In this document: positions 15,734-24,366 of the stretch, piece after piece
Numbering within the stretch: position 1 is the first letter of the stretch
Layout of the letters: every line of letters starts with the position of its first letter
Made by a program: the position numbers and the translations under genes
Source: an uncultured Clostridia bacterium
Lineage (GTDB): Bacteria > Bacillota > Clostridia > Oscillospirales > Acutalibacteraceae
DNA length: 64,000 bases
NCBI GenBank assembly: GCA_947625785.1
Contig: CANQPS010000008.1
Coordinates: 1-64,000 of the forward strand
Reading direction: 5' to 3'
The notes under the pieces: model-generated
What the model was told of the DNA's origin: nothing
Database searches by the model: none
The model's input: only the letters and a program-made list of their open reading frames with translations

Positions 15734-16426
15734 ATGAGTATAGGTAAAGTGCTGATAGTTGATGATGATAGAAATATTTGTGAACTTCTAAGACTATATA
15801 TTGAAAAAGAGGATTATGATGTTGTTCTTGCCCATAACGGTCAAAGAGCTATTGAGGTGTTTTCTGAGGAAAATCCCAATATCGTTTTGCTTGATATTAT
15901 GCTTCCATTACTTGACGGTTGGCAGGTTTGCAGGGAAATAAGAAAAATTTCTGATTGCCCGATAATTATGTTGACTGCAAAAGGTGAAGTTTTTGATAAA
16001 GTATTAGGTCTGGAACTTGGTGCCGATGACTATATTGTTAAGCCTTTTGAAGCCAAAGAAGTTGTGGCAAGAATAAAAGCTGTTTTAAGGCGTACAGGTG
16101 CGGCAGAACAGACTAACGATGTAAAAGAAGTAAAGTATGATAAATTATTGATTAATTTGACAAATTATGAACTTAGAGTTGATGGTGTTCAAATTGATAC
16201 TCCGCCAAAGGAAATGGAACTGATATACCATCTTGCAAGTAATCCGAACAGGGTTTTTACAAGGGACCAATTACTTGACGAAGTTTGGGGATTTGATTAT
16301 TATGGGGATTCAAGAACAGTTGATGTCCACGTAAAGCGTCTAAGAGAAAAATTAGAGGGTGTATCTGATAAATGGGCATTAAAGACTGTTTGGGGAGTAG
16401 GTTATAAATTTGAGGTTAAAGAATAA
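15734..16426 (+). CDS. OmpR/PhoB-family response regulator
   Basis: This 230-residue DNA-binding regulator has a receiver domain with the acidic pocket VDDD (10-13), phospho-acceptor Asp54 (LLDIMLP), Thr81 and Lys103 (VKPFE). A winged-helix output domain follows at about 130-228, including NRVFTRDQLLDEVWG and SRTVDVHVKRLREKL. GAAAGGA lies upstream of the ATG. The kinase starts 11 bp downstream and an HtrA protease follows, so it probably controls envelope stress or cell-wall genes. The AT-rich 280 bp upstream show a TATAAT at 15636 without a clear -35. Confidence 0.96.
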   Translation: MSIGKVLIVDDDRNICELLRLYIEKEDYDVVLAHNGQRAIEVFSEENPNIVLLDIMLPLLDGWQVCREIRKISDCPIIMLTAKGEVFDKVLGLELGADDYIVKPFEAKEVVARIKAVLRRTGAAEQTNDVKEVKYDKLLINLTNYELRVDGVQIDTPPKEMELIYHLASNPNRVFTRDQLLDEVWGFDYYGDSRTVDVHVKRLREKLEGVSDKWALKTVWGVGYKFEVKE

Positions 16427-16437
16427 GGAATTAATTT

Positions 16438-17883
16438 ATGGTTAAAAGACAAAAAACCTTATTTAAGAAATATCTTAGAATAAGTTTAGTTATAGTTTTT
16501 GTAAGTATAGTAATATTAAGTTCATTATTCTTTTTATTTATGTCACAATACTGGAAAAACGACAGATACGATATGCTTGATAATACGGCAAGGTCTGTAT
16601 CGAATTTGGTAGCTCAAAACTCCCAAAAAATAAATAATACATTATATATAAGTTCAGGCGAACTTATACGCCAGATGCTTGAAATTTTTTCGGGTAATGT
16701 TAATGCGGATATTATGATTACTGATAATAATGGCAAAATTATGATTTGTACTTCACAGCTTGTACAATATGAAGGTAATTATATTTCGCAAACTATTATG
16801 AATGATGCTGTAAAAGGAAATTATTTCTCTACCGGAACTTTTGATGATATGTATAGCACAAGACACTATATTTCGGGTATGCCGATAATTATAGATATTG
16901 ACGGCGAGTATATGAGGGCTGGAATTGTATTTGCGACTGTTGACGCAAGCAGCTTTTATACATTTTCCTCTGATATGTTGAAATTAACCTTTTTTTCAGC
17001 AATCGCCGCACTGCTAATCTGCTTTTGTATAACAGGATTATTCACATATAATATGGTCAGACCTCTAAGACAAATGTCAGTAGCTGCAAAAAGTTTTGGT
17101 GACGGTGATTTTTCGAAGCGTGTTTCTGTTAAATCAGATGACGAGATTGGCGAACTTGCAATAGCCTTTAATAATATGGCGGAATCGCTGTCTTCGTCCG
17201 AAAATATCAGAAGGAGTTTTGTTGCGAATGTATCGCACGAACTTAAAACACCTATGACTACCATAGCAGGTTTTATTGATGGTATTCTTGATGGGACTAT
17301 TCCTCCTGATAAGGAAAAATATTACTTGCGTATAGTTTCTGATGAGGTGAAAAGATTATCAAGGCTTGTCAAATCAATGCTTGATTTATCAAGAATTGAT
17401 AGTGGTTCGTTAAATCTAATACCGAAGCGTTTCGATATGACCGAAACTATATTTACAACTTTAATTACTTTTGAGCAGCAAATCGAAAGAAAAAATATTG
17501 ATATTCTTGGCTTGGAAGATTCTAAAAGCGTATTTATAGAGGGTGACCCCGATATGCTGCATCAAGTGGTCTATAACTTGCTTGAAAATGCAGTTAAATT
17601 TGTTAATAATAACGGATATATAGAGATTAAAATTATAGATGAAAGTAATCGCTTAGTTGTATCTATTAAGAATAGCGGTGAGGGTATAAGCAGCGAAGAA
17701 GTGAAAAGAGTATTTGAACGATTTTATAAAACTGATAAATCACGCAGCCAAGATAAAAATGGTATGGGATTGGGGCTTTATATCGTAAAAACTATTATAA
17801 AATTACACGGCGGCGAAATTAAAGCTGAAAGTAAACTTGATGAATATTGCAAATTTGAATTCTGGATACCTAAAGGACATTAA
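16438..17883 (+). CDS. Sensor histidine kinase
   Basis: This 481-residue membrane kinase is the likely partner of the regulator at 15734. Two membrane segments (about 14-36 and 181-203) flank an extracellular sensor of about 140 residues. A HAMP linker (about 203-255), an H-box with His267 (NVSHELKTPM), an N-box (LLENAVKF) and G-boxes (GEGISSEE, GMGLGLYIVK) follow. The architecture resembles WalK/PhoR/ResE-type kinases. Its stop overlaps the possible upstream ATG of htrA, indicating cotranscription. The signal sensed is unknown. Confidence 0.95.
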   Translation: MVKRQKTLFKKYLRISLVIVFVSIVILSSLFFLFMSQYWKNDRYDMLDNTARSVSNLVAQNSQKINNTLYISSGELIRQMLEIFSGNVNADIMITDNNGKIMICTSQLVQYEGNYISQTIMNDAVKGNYFSTGTFDDMYSTRHYISGMPIIIDIDGEYMRAGIVFATVDASSFYTFSSDMLKLTFFSAIAALLICFCITGLFTYNMVRPLRQMSVAAKSFGDGDFSKRVSVKSDDEIGELAIAFNNMAESLSSSENIRRSFVANVSHELKTPMTTIAGFIDGILDGTIPPDKEKYYLRIVSDEVKRLSRLVKSMLDLSRIDSGSLNLIPKRFDMTETIFTTLITFEQQIERKNIDILGLEDSKSVFIEGDPDMLHQVVYNLLENAVKFVNNNGYIEIKIIDESNRLVVSIKNSGEGISSEEVKRVFERFYKTDKSRSQDKNGMGLGLYIVKTIIKLHGGEIKAESKLDEYCKFEFWIPKGH

Positions 17884-17897
17884 TGTGGGGTGCTTAT

Positions 17898-19265
17898 ATG
17901 AACGAAAATGATTTTAACAATATTAATAATAATCAAGAAGATAATGTTAATCAAGATAATACACAGCAAGAACCTTCTGCATCACAATTTATAATACAGC
18001 AACCGATTATGCAGAATGTACAGTCACAACAACAAACTATTTCCGATTATTATGATGATGAATTTGTGACTAAAACTATTAGTAATAATGAGTTTAATAA
18101 CAGTCAAAATATGGAAGTATCTGCCAAGAATATAAAAATTAAAAAGAAAAAAGGATTGTTTTGGAGTGTTTTACCTACTACTGCTGTATTATTAGGAATA
18201 TGTATAGGATATTCAATTTACAGTTGGAGGACTTTATCGGACAGCGATATTGTTCTTTCCGAGAATGATAAAGTTGGCAGTGAAGAAAATGCTGACAAAT
18301 ATGCAAATCCTAACGGACCACAAATTTCAACACAGGATACTCCTACAATTAATTCCGGCGAAAATAATGCTGAAACTGCTTATCAAAAAATAGCTGATTC
18401 TGTTGTGAGCGTTAAAGCATACACAACCGATACAAGCGGACATCTCGGCTCTGGAGTTATTATAGACGAAAGCGGATACATTGTTACAAACAGCCACGTT
18501 ATAGAGGACAGAAGAGATATTAATGTTAGTGTTGTTTTAAATAACGGTAAATCTTATGAAGCACAGGTTATTGGTTTTGACTCTGATGTTGATATTGCAA
18601 TTCTAAAAATAAGTGCTGATGACCTTTTACCGGCAACATTTGCCAATTCTGATAATATAAAAATCGGTCAAACTGCTTTGGCTATTGGCAGTCCTTATGG
18701 TTCGGGGTTTTCAAATTCTTTGACACAAGGTATTATATCAGCGGTTGACAGAAAATTAACTTTGTCAACTACCGTTAAATATATACAGACTGATGCAGCT
18801 ATAAATCCGGGTAATTCGGGAGGTCCTCTCATAAATATATATGGTCAGGTTATAGGAATAAATACTGCTAAAATTTCTAAATCAGGTTATGAGGGAATGG
18901 GTTTCTCGATACCAAGCAATACAGTCATAGAGTTTGCTAATCAGATTATTAAAAATGGTTATGTTATAGGAAGGGCAAGAATAGGTGCTACTATTGGCAT
19001 TTTAAAGGATAATAACCAATACGGTCTTGAATATGGGGTTGAAATAGTGGAATTTGCATCAACAAGTTCTTTTTCAGGTACAGGTGTTGAGGAGGGAGAT
19101 ATTATTCTTGAAATGGACGGTGTTAAACTAAAAACAGTAGATGATATTGATAGTGTTTTAAATAATCACGCACCGGGTGATGAAGTTCAAATTCTTGTTT
19201 ATAAACCATCAACAAAGCAAACCATTACTGAAACTATAAAATTTATTTCCTCGTCATTACTATAA
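17898..19265 (+). CDS. HtrA/DegP-type membrane serine protease with PDZ domain
   Basis: This envelope quality-control protease has 455 residues. An unusually long Asn/Gln-rich cytoplasmic N-terminus (about 75 residues) is followed by one membrane segment (about 87-110), a trypsin-like domain and a C-terminal PDZ domain. The triad is His200 (VTNSHVI), Asp232 (SDVDIAIL) and Ser307 (NPGNSGGPL). I chose ATG 17898, which has GGGGTG 6 bases upstream, over the ATG at 17883. It is the third gene of the two-component operon, suggesting that the kinase monitors secretion or wall stress and that HtrA is regulated with or by it. Confidence 0.94.
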   Translation: MNENDFNNINNNQEDNVNQDNTQQEPSASQFIIQQPIMQNVQSQQQTISDYYDDEFVTKTISNNEFNNSQNMEVSAKNIKIKKKKGLFWSVLPTTAVLLGICIGYSIYSWRTLSDSDIVLSENDKVGSEENADKYANPNGPQISTQDTPTINSGENNAETAYQKIADSVVSVKAYTTDTSGHLGSGVIIDESGYIVTNSHVIEDRRDINVSVVLNNGKSYEAQVIGFDSDVDIAILKISADDLLPATFANSDNIKIGQTALAIGSPYGSGFSNSLTQGIISAVDRKLTLSTTVKYIQTDAAINPGNSGGPLINIYGQVIGINTAKISKSGYEGMGFSIPSNTVIEFANQIIKNGYVIGRARIGATIGILKDNNQYGLEYGVEIVEFASTSSFSGTGVEEGDIILEMDGVKLKTVDDIDSVLNNHAPGDEVQILVYKPSTKQTITETIKFISSSLL

Positions 19266-19281
19266 TGGAACTGTAAACATT

Positions 19282-19320
19282 AAACGGGATTATTAAGATT
19301 TTATCTTAGTAATCCCGTTT
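19282..19320. terminator. Bidirectional terminator between htrA and PBP2
   Basis: AAACGGGATTA pairs with TAATCCCGTTT, with an inner AAGAT/ATCTT stem. T-rich sequence (TAAATTTTT) follows on the plus strand, and the genes converge here. Confidence 0.85.
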
Positions 19321-19327
19321 TAAATTT

Positions 19328-21277
19328 TTATAAATTAAAATAGCAGTCAAGTAATGATTTGGCGACATTCATAGAGTAAATTCCTTTTGCACCGTGTTCA
19401 ATTACTACGGCAATCGCAACTTGTGGATTTTCAGATGGTGCAAAACATATAAATGTTGTATGGTCAGAACCTGAATTTTCAGCAGTACCGGTTTTAGCGG
19501 AAATCTCTATCGGATAATTTCCAAATACATAACTTGCCGTTCCTGTTAATACACATTCACGCATACCGGATTTAACAATATTAATATTTTCTTGGTCAAT
19601 ATCCGTTTCATTTACAATAACGGATTTAGAAATATTATTTTTATAAATAGAACTACCGGTAGTATAGTCTGTAATATTATTTACTAAATGTGCCTGATAA
19701 CGAGTGCCGCCGTTGGCAATTGTAGCCGTATATACTGCTAATTGCAGCGGGGAAAAGGCATTGTCTGATTGACCAATAGATGCACATATTGTATCGCTTG
19801 AATACCATTCCTGACCATATTTTTGGCTGTTTTCTTTACCGGCAAGTATGCCCTTTGTTTCGCCAATCTCGACACCCGTATATACACCAAGACCAAATTG
19901 TTTTGCATACATATTCATCTTATCTATACCAAGACGATTGCCTACATCTGCAAAAAAATAATTGCAGGATTTAGCAAGAGCACTTTGGAGATTGATATAG
20001 CCGTGTATTCCCATACATCTTAAAGTAAAGCTGCCATTGTGATAATATTTGCTGCAACATACAATACTGTCCTTGTCGATAATATTTTCCTGTAATGATG
20101 ACATAGCAACAAGCGGCTTAAATATTGAGCCGGGTGCAAATTTTCCGGAAAATGCTCTGTTGAATATAGGCGTAGTATTATCATTCATAAGTTGTGAATA
20201 ATATTCCGAGTTTTTAGTATATAGTTCCAAGTCATAGGACGGATAACTTACAGCCGATAAAATCGAAAAATCGTTTACATCAAGCATAACTGCTGCTCCT
20301 GCAATACAATCCGAATAGCCGCTTTGTCTTGCGTTATTTATATTTTCTTCAAGACTTTTGAGGGCAGTGCTTTGTAATTCTGTATCTATTGTTAAATAAA
20401 TATTATTTCCGGCAACAGAATTTTCCGTATCTATGACTTCTATATTACCTTTTTTGTCACGAGTTATAATTTTTTTGCCGTTTGTGCCTCTGAGATATTC
20501 CTCCATAGCTTTTTCAATACCAAATTTACCGATTTTATCGTTAAGGGAATAACCATTGTCTTTTAAATTTGTATATTCTTCCTGCGAAATGCTGCCTATA
20601 TTACCAACAATATGAGGTGCGGCAATACCATTAGGATATTGTCGTGATAAAGTTCTCTCTATTCTAATTCCGTTAATGTTCTGAGTTTTCTCTGAGATGG
20701 CTGCAAGAAGTTCCTGCGATATATTTTCTGCAAATGTGTATGATGTTGACATAGAATATCCACGCTTTTCCATATTGTAGCGAACGGATATAATATTACG
20801 CTGTAAAATTTTATCGTTTTCATAACAGTTGTATCTGTCTGCGAGAATATCAATAAATTTATCTGCCGTATAATTGCCTGATATTCCTATATCTTCAAAA
20901 GAATAGAAATCTTCTGAAAATGTATATTTGTTGTTATTTATATTTATAGGTAATTTATCTATCCAAGTTTCGTTGTATGATTTGAATATATCCATAAGCA
21001 TTGCAATAACGGTATTTTCGGTATTAGGTGTGATATATAGTTTATCTATAACAACATTATAAACATTTTCATTTACTGCGAGAGGGATACCGTTTCGGTC
21101 AAATATTTCTCCTCTTATGGCAGGTGTTTTTATAGTATATTCGGAATACGAAGACATTTGGAGATAAATTTCTTTATCAGTAATCTGCCATTGAAATAAT
21201 CTTTTTGTAAATACTCCGAATATCATTACTATAATTAATATACATACAATAACTCTGATTTTGTGCAAATATATCAT
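19328..21277 (-). CDS. mrdA: Penicillin-binding protein 2 (elongation-specific class B PBP)
   Basis: This 649-residue transpeptidase crosslinks lateral wall peptidoglycan with the Mre/Rod complex. One N-terminal membrane segment (about 7-25), a dimerisation domain starting TPAIRGEIFDRNG, and the transpeptidase domain are present. Motifs are SIFKP (catalytic Ser), SCNYFF and KTGTAE. GGTGAG precedes the ATG, which overlaps the mreD stop by 4 bp. It is the last gene of mreB-mreC-mreD-mrdA. A RodA partner is not adjacent; the only SEDS gene here is the FHA fusion at 5448. Confidence 0.94.
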   Translation of the reverse strand: MIYLHKIRVIVCILIIVMIFGVFTKRLFQWQITDKEIYLQMSSYSEYTIKTPAIRGEIFDRNGIPLAVNENVYNVVIDKLYITPNTENTVIAMLMDIFKSYNETWIDKLPININNNKYTFSEDFYSFEDIGISGNYTADKFIDILADRYNCYENDKILQRNIISVRYNMEKRGYSMSTSYTFAENISQELLAAISEKTQNINGIRIERTLSRQYPNGIAAPHIVGNIGSISQEEYTNLKDNGYSLNDKIGKFGIEKAMEEYLRGTNGKKIITRDKKGNIEVIDTENSVAGNNIYLTIDTELQSTALKSLEENINNARQSGYSDCIAGAAVMLDVNDFSILSAVSYPSYDLELYTKNSEYYSQLMNDNTTPIFNRAFSGKFAPGSIFKPLVAMSSLQENIIDKDSIVCCSKYYHNGSFTLRCMGIHGYINLQSALAKSCNYFFADVGNRLGIDKMNMYAKQFGLGVYTGVEIGETKGILAGKENSQKYGQEWYSSDTICASIGQSDNAFSPLQLAVYTATIANGGTRYQAHLVNNITDYTTGSSIYKNNISKSVIVNETDIDQENINIVKSGMRECVLTGTASYVFGNYPIEISAKTGTAENSGSDHTTFICFAPSENPQVAIAVVIEHGAKGIYSMNVAKSLLDCYFNL

Positions 21278-21750
21278 CTCACCTTTAAATATATTTTTTT
21301 ATTAATGATATAAAATAGTGGTGATACTATAATTGTATATATAATATTTGGTATATATAGGCTTTTAAAATTATAAAAGTTAAGTTCATAAGGAGATAAC
21401 ACAAATGTTATATACAACATAAATGTCACACTGAAAGCGGTGTATATTATATATATAATAAAAGAGTGGATTTTTATTTTTGATATTATAAAGCAAATTA
21501 TACATAAGATAAGTGCATTAATACCCATAATATTTCCTATTGATATATCGACAAGCAATCCGCATATTGCGCCTAATATAATATTTATACCGTTTCTTTC
21601 GTATATAGCTATGCTTATTGCAATAGATATTGTTACTATTGGTTTAGCGTTATAGTATGCTATAACAATAAACTCTATATCGTGTATAATAAAAAATAAG
21701 ATTATTTCTAATATATATATAATAAGTCTTTTTATAGATATAACAGTCAC
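21274..21750 (-). CDS. mreD: Rod shape-determining protein MreD
   Basis: This 158-residue integral membrane protein has about five hydrophobic segments, low sequence conservation and the position typical of MreD, between mreC and the PBP2 gene. It connects MreC to the elongation complex. The GTG start overlaps the mreC stop by 4 bp (GTGA). AAAGGA directly touches that GTG with no spacing, so initiation probably depends on coupling to mreC. Confidence 0.88.
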   Translation of the reverse strand: MTVISIKRLIIYILEIILFFIIHDIEFIVIAYYNAKPIVTISIAISIAIYERNGINIILGAICGLLVDISIGNIMGINALILCIICFIISKIKIHSFIIYIIYTAFSVTFMLYITFVLSPYELNFYNFKSLYIPNIIYTIIVSPLFYIINKKIYLKVR

Positions 21751-22586
21751 TCCTTTGAAAAATTTTTTAAGACAGCAACTTTTTCAACTTTTTGAATATC
21801 TTCGTAAATATCAACAACTGCATATATAGATGTATCATATTCATCATAACAAATATTTGTAATTATGCCAATCTTGATATTTTCCGGATAGATATCACCT
21901 ATTCCGGATGTTGTTATAATATCACCAATATTAATATCATCTTTTGATTTTGTGTAAATTAATTTTACTTTATTGTCTTTTGATAATTCAAAATCGCCGT
22001 TAAGAACTCCTGTTTTATCTGTAACAATATTTTTAACTGCAACCTTAGTCAGCGGTGACATTATAGTCTGAACTGTTGAGGTGGTATATGATACTTTGCT
22101 TATAAATCCGACAAGGCCATTTTCTGTTAAGACTGTATCTCCGATTTCAACTCCGTTTCGAGAGCCTTTATTTATCGTGAGATTGTACCTGTCATTTCTT
22201 AAAATAATTGTTGCATTAGTAAGAACAGCGTCATCTACTTGTTCGGTAATACCAAAATATTTTTTAAGCTGTTCATTTTCGGCATAGATTTTATAGTAAT
22301 TAACTAATTTGTTTGATAAATCAATATTATTTGCTGTAATACTTTGATTTTCATAGTAGAGTTTATTTTTTTCGTTTCCATAAACTGTTATAGAATAAAC
22401 ATTATTTATAGTATTAGTAATAATCTGCTTTAATGGACTTAAACTATTAGCAAAAAAATCCTTAATAATACTTTTATTTGTTATAAGGTCGGTTACTGCT
22501 ATTGATATTGTACATATAACAGTGAGTATTAATATTTTTGTATCATATTGTAATCCTTTTTTTCTTTTATAAATGTAATTTTTCAT
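21747..22586 (-). CDS. mreC: Rod shape-determining protein MreC
   Basis: This 279-residue bitopic protein has a cytoplasmic basic N-terminus, one membrane segment (about 18-37), a coiled coil (about 70-105) and the extracellular two-barrel domain with ILRNDRYNLTINKGSRNGVEIGD. It links MreB and MreD to PBP2. Its ATG overlaps the mreB stop by 4 bp (ATGA). Length and layout are normal. Confidence 0.94.
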   Translation of the reverse strand: MKNYIYKRKKGLQYDTKILILTVICTISIAVTDLITNKSIIKDFFANSLSPLKQIITNTINNVYSITVYGNEKNKLYYENQSITANNIDLSNKLVNYYKIYAENEQLKKYFGITEQVDDAVLTNATIILRNDRYNLTINKGSRNGVEIGDTVLTENGLVGFISKVSYTTSTVQTIMSPLTKVAVKNIVTDKTGVLNGDFELSKDNKVKLIYTKSKDDINIGDIITTSGIGDIYPENIKIGIITNICYDEYDTSIYAVVDIYEDIQKVEKVAVLKNFSKE

Positions 22587-23548
22587 AATACTCTGCCTGT
22601 ACCTTCAACTACACAGTCAAGCGGTTTGTTTGCCATATGGACAGGCATATTTGTAGCTTCTCCTATTAGAGTGTCAAGACCTCGCAATAATGCACCTCCT
22701 CCCGTCAAGGTTATACCATAATCAATTATATCTGCTGAAATTTCGGGAGGCGTTGCCTCTAATGTTCCTTTAATTGCCTCTATTATTAATTCTATGGAAG
22801 GTTTGAGAGCCTTTCGTACTTCTTCCGATGTTATAATAATATTTCTTGGCAAACCGTCAGATAGATTTTTACCTTTAATTTCAATATCGTTCTCATTCTC
22901 GTAAGGATACGCCGAACCAATAGATATTTTTATTTTTTCAGCAGTTGTTTCACCAATCAGTAAACCATACTTTTTTTTAATGTACTGGATTATACTATCA
23001 TCAAATCTATTTCCTGCAACTCTAATTGAATTATCCGTAACTATTCCACCTTGTGATATAACAGCCATTTCAGATGTTCCTCCGCCGATATCAACCACCA
23101 TACTTCCCTGTGCCTTAGTAACAGGTAAATTAGCTCCCATAGCTGCCGCCATAGGTTCAACTATTAGTTTTACTTCGCCTGCACCGGCTTGTTTAGAGGC
23201 ATCTTCAACGGCTCGTTTTTCTACCGTTGTTACACCGGACGGAATACATATAACTATCTTTGGTTTGAAAAATATATTATTTTTAGTTGCTTTTTTAATA
23301 AAATACTTTATCATAATAGCAGTTATATCGAAGTCGGAAATAACACCATCTTTCAGCGGTTTAACAACACTGATATTATCGGGTGTGCGGCCAACCATAT
23401 CTTTTGCTCGGTTGCCAACAGCAACAACAGTATTGTTTCTGATATCAACGGCAACTACCGAAGGTTCTCGCAATACAATTCCTCGATTTTTTATATAGAC
23501 AAGAGTATTTGTTGTACCTAAATCTATACCTATACTTTTAGTAAACAT
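22583..23548 (-). CDS. mreB: Rod shape-determining actin homologue MreB
   Basis: This actin-like ATPase forms membrane filaments that guide lateral wall synthesis. The phosphate and connect motifs are intact: IGIDLGTTNTLVY at the N-terminus, VDIGGGTSEMAVIS, and TGGGALLRGLD near the C-terminus. The protein ends at PLDCVVEGTGRVL, giving 321 residues; family members usually run about 15 residues further (a SLE-type terminal helix). AAAGGAG precedes the ATG. It is the first gene of mreBCD-mrdA with a strong promoter. Confidence 0.96.
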   Translation of the reverse strand: MFTKSIGIDLGTTNTLVYIKNRGIVLREPSVVAVDIRNNTVVAVGNRAKDMVGRTPDNISVVKPLKDGVISDFDITAIMIKYFIKKATKNNIFFKPKIVICIPSGVTTVEKRAVEDASKQAGAGEVKLIVEPMAAAMGANLPVTKAQGSMVVDIGGGTSEMAVISQGGIVTDNSIRVAGNRFDDSIIQYIKKKYGLLIGETTAEKIKISIGSAYPYENENDIEIKGKNLSDGLPRNIIITSEEVRKALKPSIELIIEAIKGTLEATPPEISADIIDYGITLTGGGALLRGLDTLIGEATNMPVHMANKPLDCVVEGTGRVL

Positions 23549-23587
23549 TTTTGCAGCACTCCTTTGTTTAATTCTCTATGTAATGGC

Positions 23588-23616
23588 ATTATATCACCAT
23601 TTTTAACCTTTCTCAA
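23588..23616 (-). promoter_or_regulatory. Promoter of the mreBCD-mrdA operon
   Basis: On the minus strand, TTGAGA (complement of 23611-23616) and TATAAT (complement of 23588-23593) are 17 bp apart, 40 bp before mreB. Confidence 0.82.
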
Positions 23617-23649
23617 ACAATTAATTAAATATCTCCGTTTAGACGGCAA

Positions 23650-23690
23650 AATGGTAATTTATGGTAATTAAGTTTGGTTACTTTACCATT
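23650..23690. repeat. Cluster of ATGGTAA-type motifs between mreB and zapA
   Basis: ATGGTAATT occurs twice in tandem at a 10-bp step (23651-23659 and 23661-23669), and an inverted TTTACCATT lies at 23682-23690. A variant (AATGGTGAT on the minus strand) overlaps the mreB -10. The cluster sits in the 326-bp divergent region; a TATAAT at 23830 may serve zapA. It is possibly an operator, function unknown. Confidence 0.45.
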
Positions 23691-23874
23691 ATTCTATCGA
23701 CAAATTTTCCTTGACATTTATCAACTTAATATAATAAGTTTAATAACACTAAATCAAATATAAAATATGTTTCTTTGACTTGTAAAATAAAAATTTACAA
23801 AAATGTCTTTAATCATAAGTTCGTTTGTAATATAATTAAATAATGAAAAACTAACTAAGAAAGGATTTTTTACT

Positions 23875-24366
23875 ATGGCTGATAATAAAATTAAATTGAA
23901 TATATGTGGTAATGAATTTACTATTATTACTGATGAAGATGTTGCTTATACTCTGGAACTCGCTAATGATGTTAATGTTAAAATGAAAGATCTCCAAAAT
24001 AACGATAATTTATCCATTGTGAAGTCTGCAATTATTACCGCCCTTGAATATTGTAACGACTGCTGCAAGGCTAAAATGGAAACTGATGATTTAAAAAATA
24101 AAATGAAAGTTTACTTTAAAGAGGCTAAAAAATTAAGAGATGACTATGATAGTAAAATAAAAGAAATTGAACAGCTAAAAGAAGAAAATACTTCCTTAAA
24201 AGAAAGAATTGTCGAATTAGAGGCTAATGGTTTTGCACAAACTCAAAAAGAACCTATTTCTCGACCTGTAAAAAACAGCAATCCAATAATTGTAACTGAG
24301 GGTAGTACTTCCGAGAGTGCTGATGATGACGACAGCGAATTCTTTGTTGATGGTAATAAGGAATGA
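23875..24366 (+). CDS. zapA: Cell division protein ZapA, extended
   Basis: ZapA crosslinks FtsZ filaments at the division site. Residues 1-90 match the family (KLNICGNEFTIITDEDVAY, then IVKSAIITALEYCND). A coiled coil (about 70-130) and an acidic, disordered tail make the protein 163 residues, longer than the usual 85-110. AGAAAGGA precedes the ATG by about 9 bases. Its stop overlaps the next start by 4 bp (ATGA), so the U32 gene is coupled to it, an arrangement common in clostridia. Confidence 0.88.
   Translation: MADNKIKLNICGNEFTIITDEDVAYTLELANDVNVKMKDLQNNDNLSIVKSAIITALEYCNDCCKAKMETDDLKNKMKVYFKEAKKLRDDYDSKIKEIEQLKEENTSLKERIVELEANGFAQTQKEPISRPVKNSNPIIVTEGSTSESADDDDSEFFVDGNKE

Noticed and set aside
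22980-23498. 172-residue open frame on the plus strand inside mreB
   Set aside because: It is antisense to a clear MreB and has no binding site; the composition is a shadow of the MreB frame.
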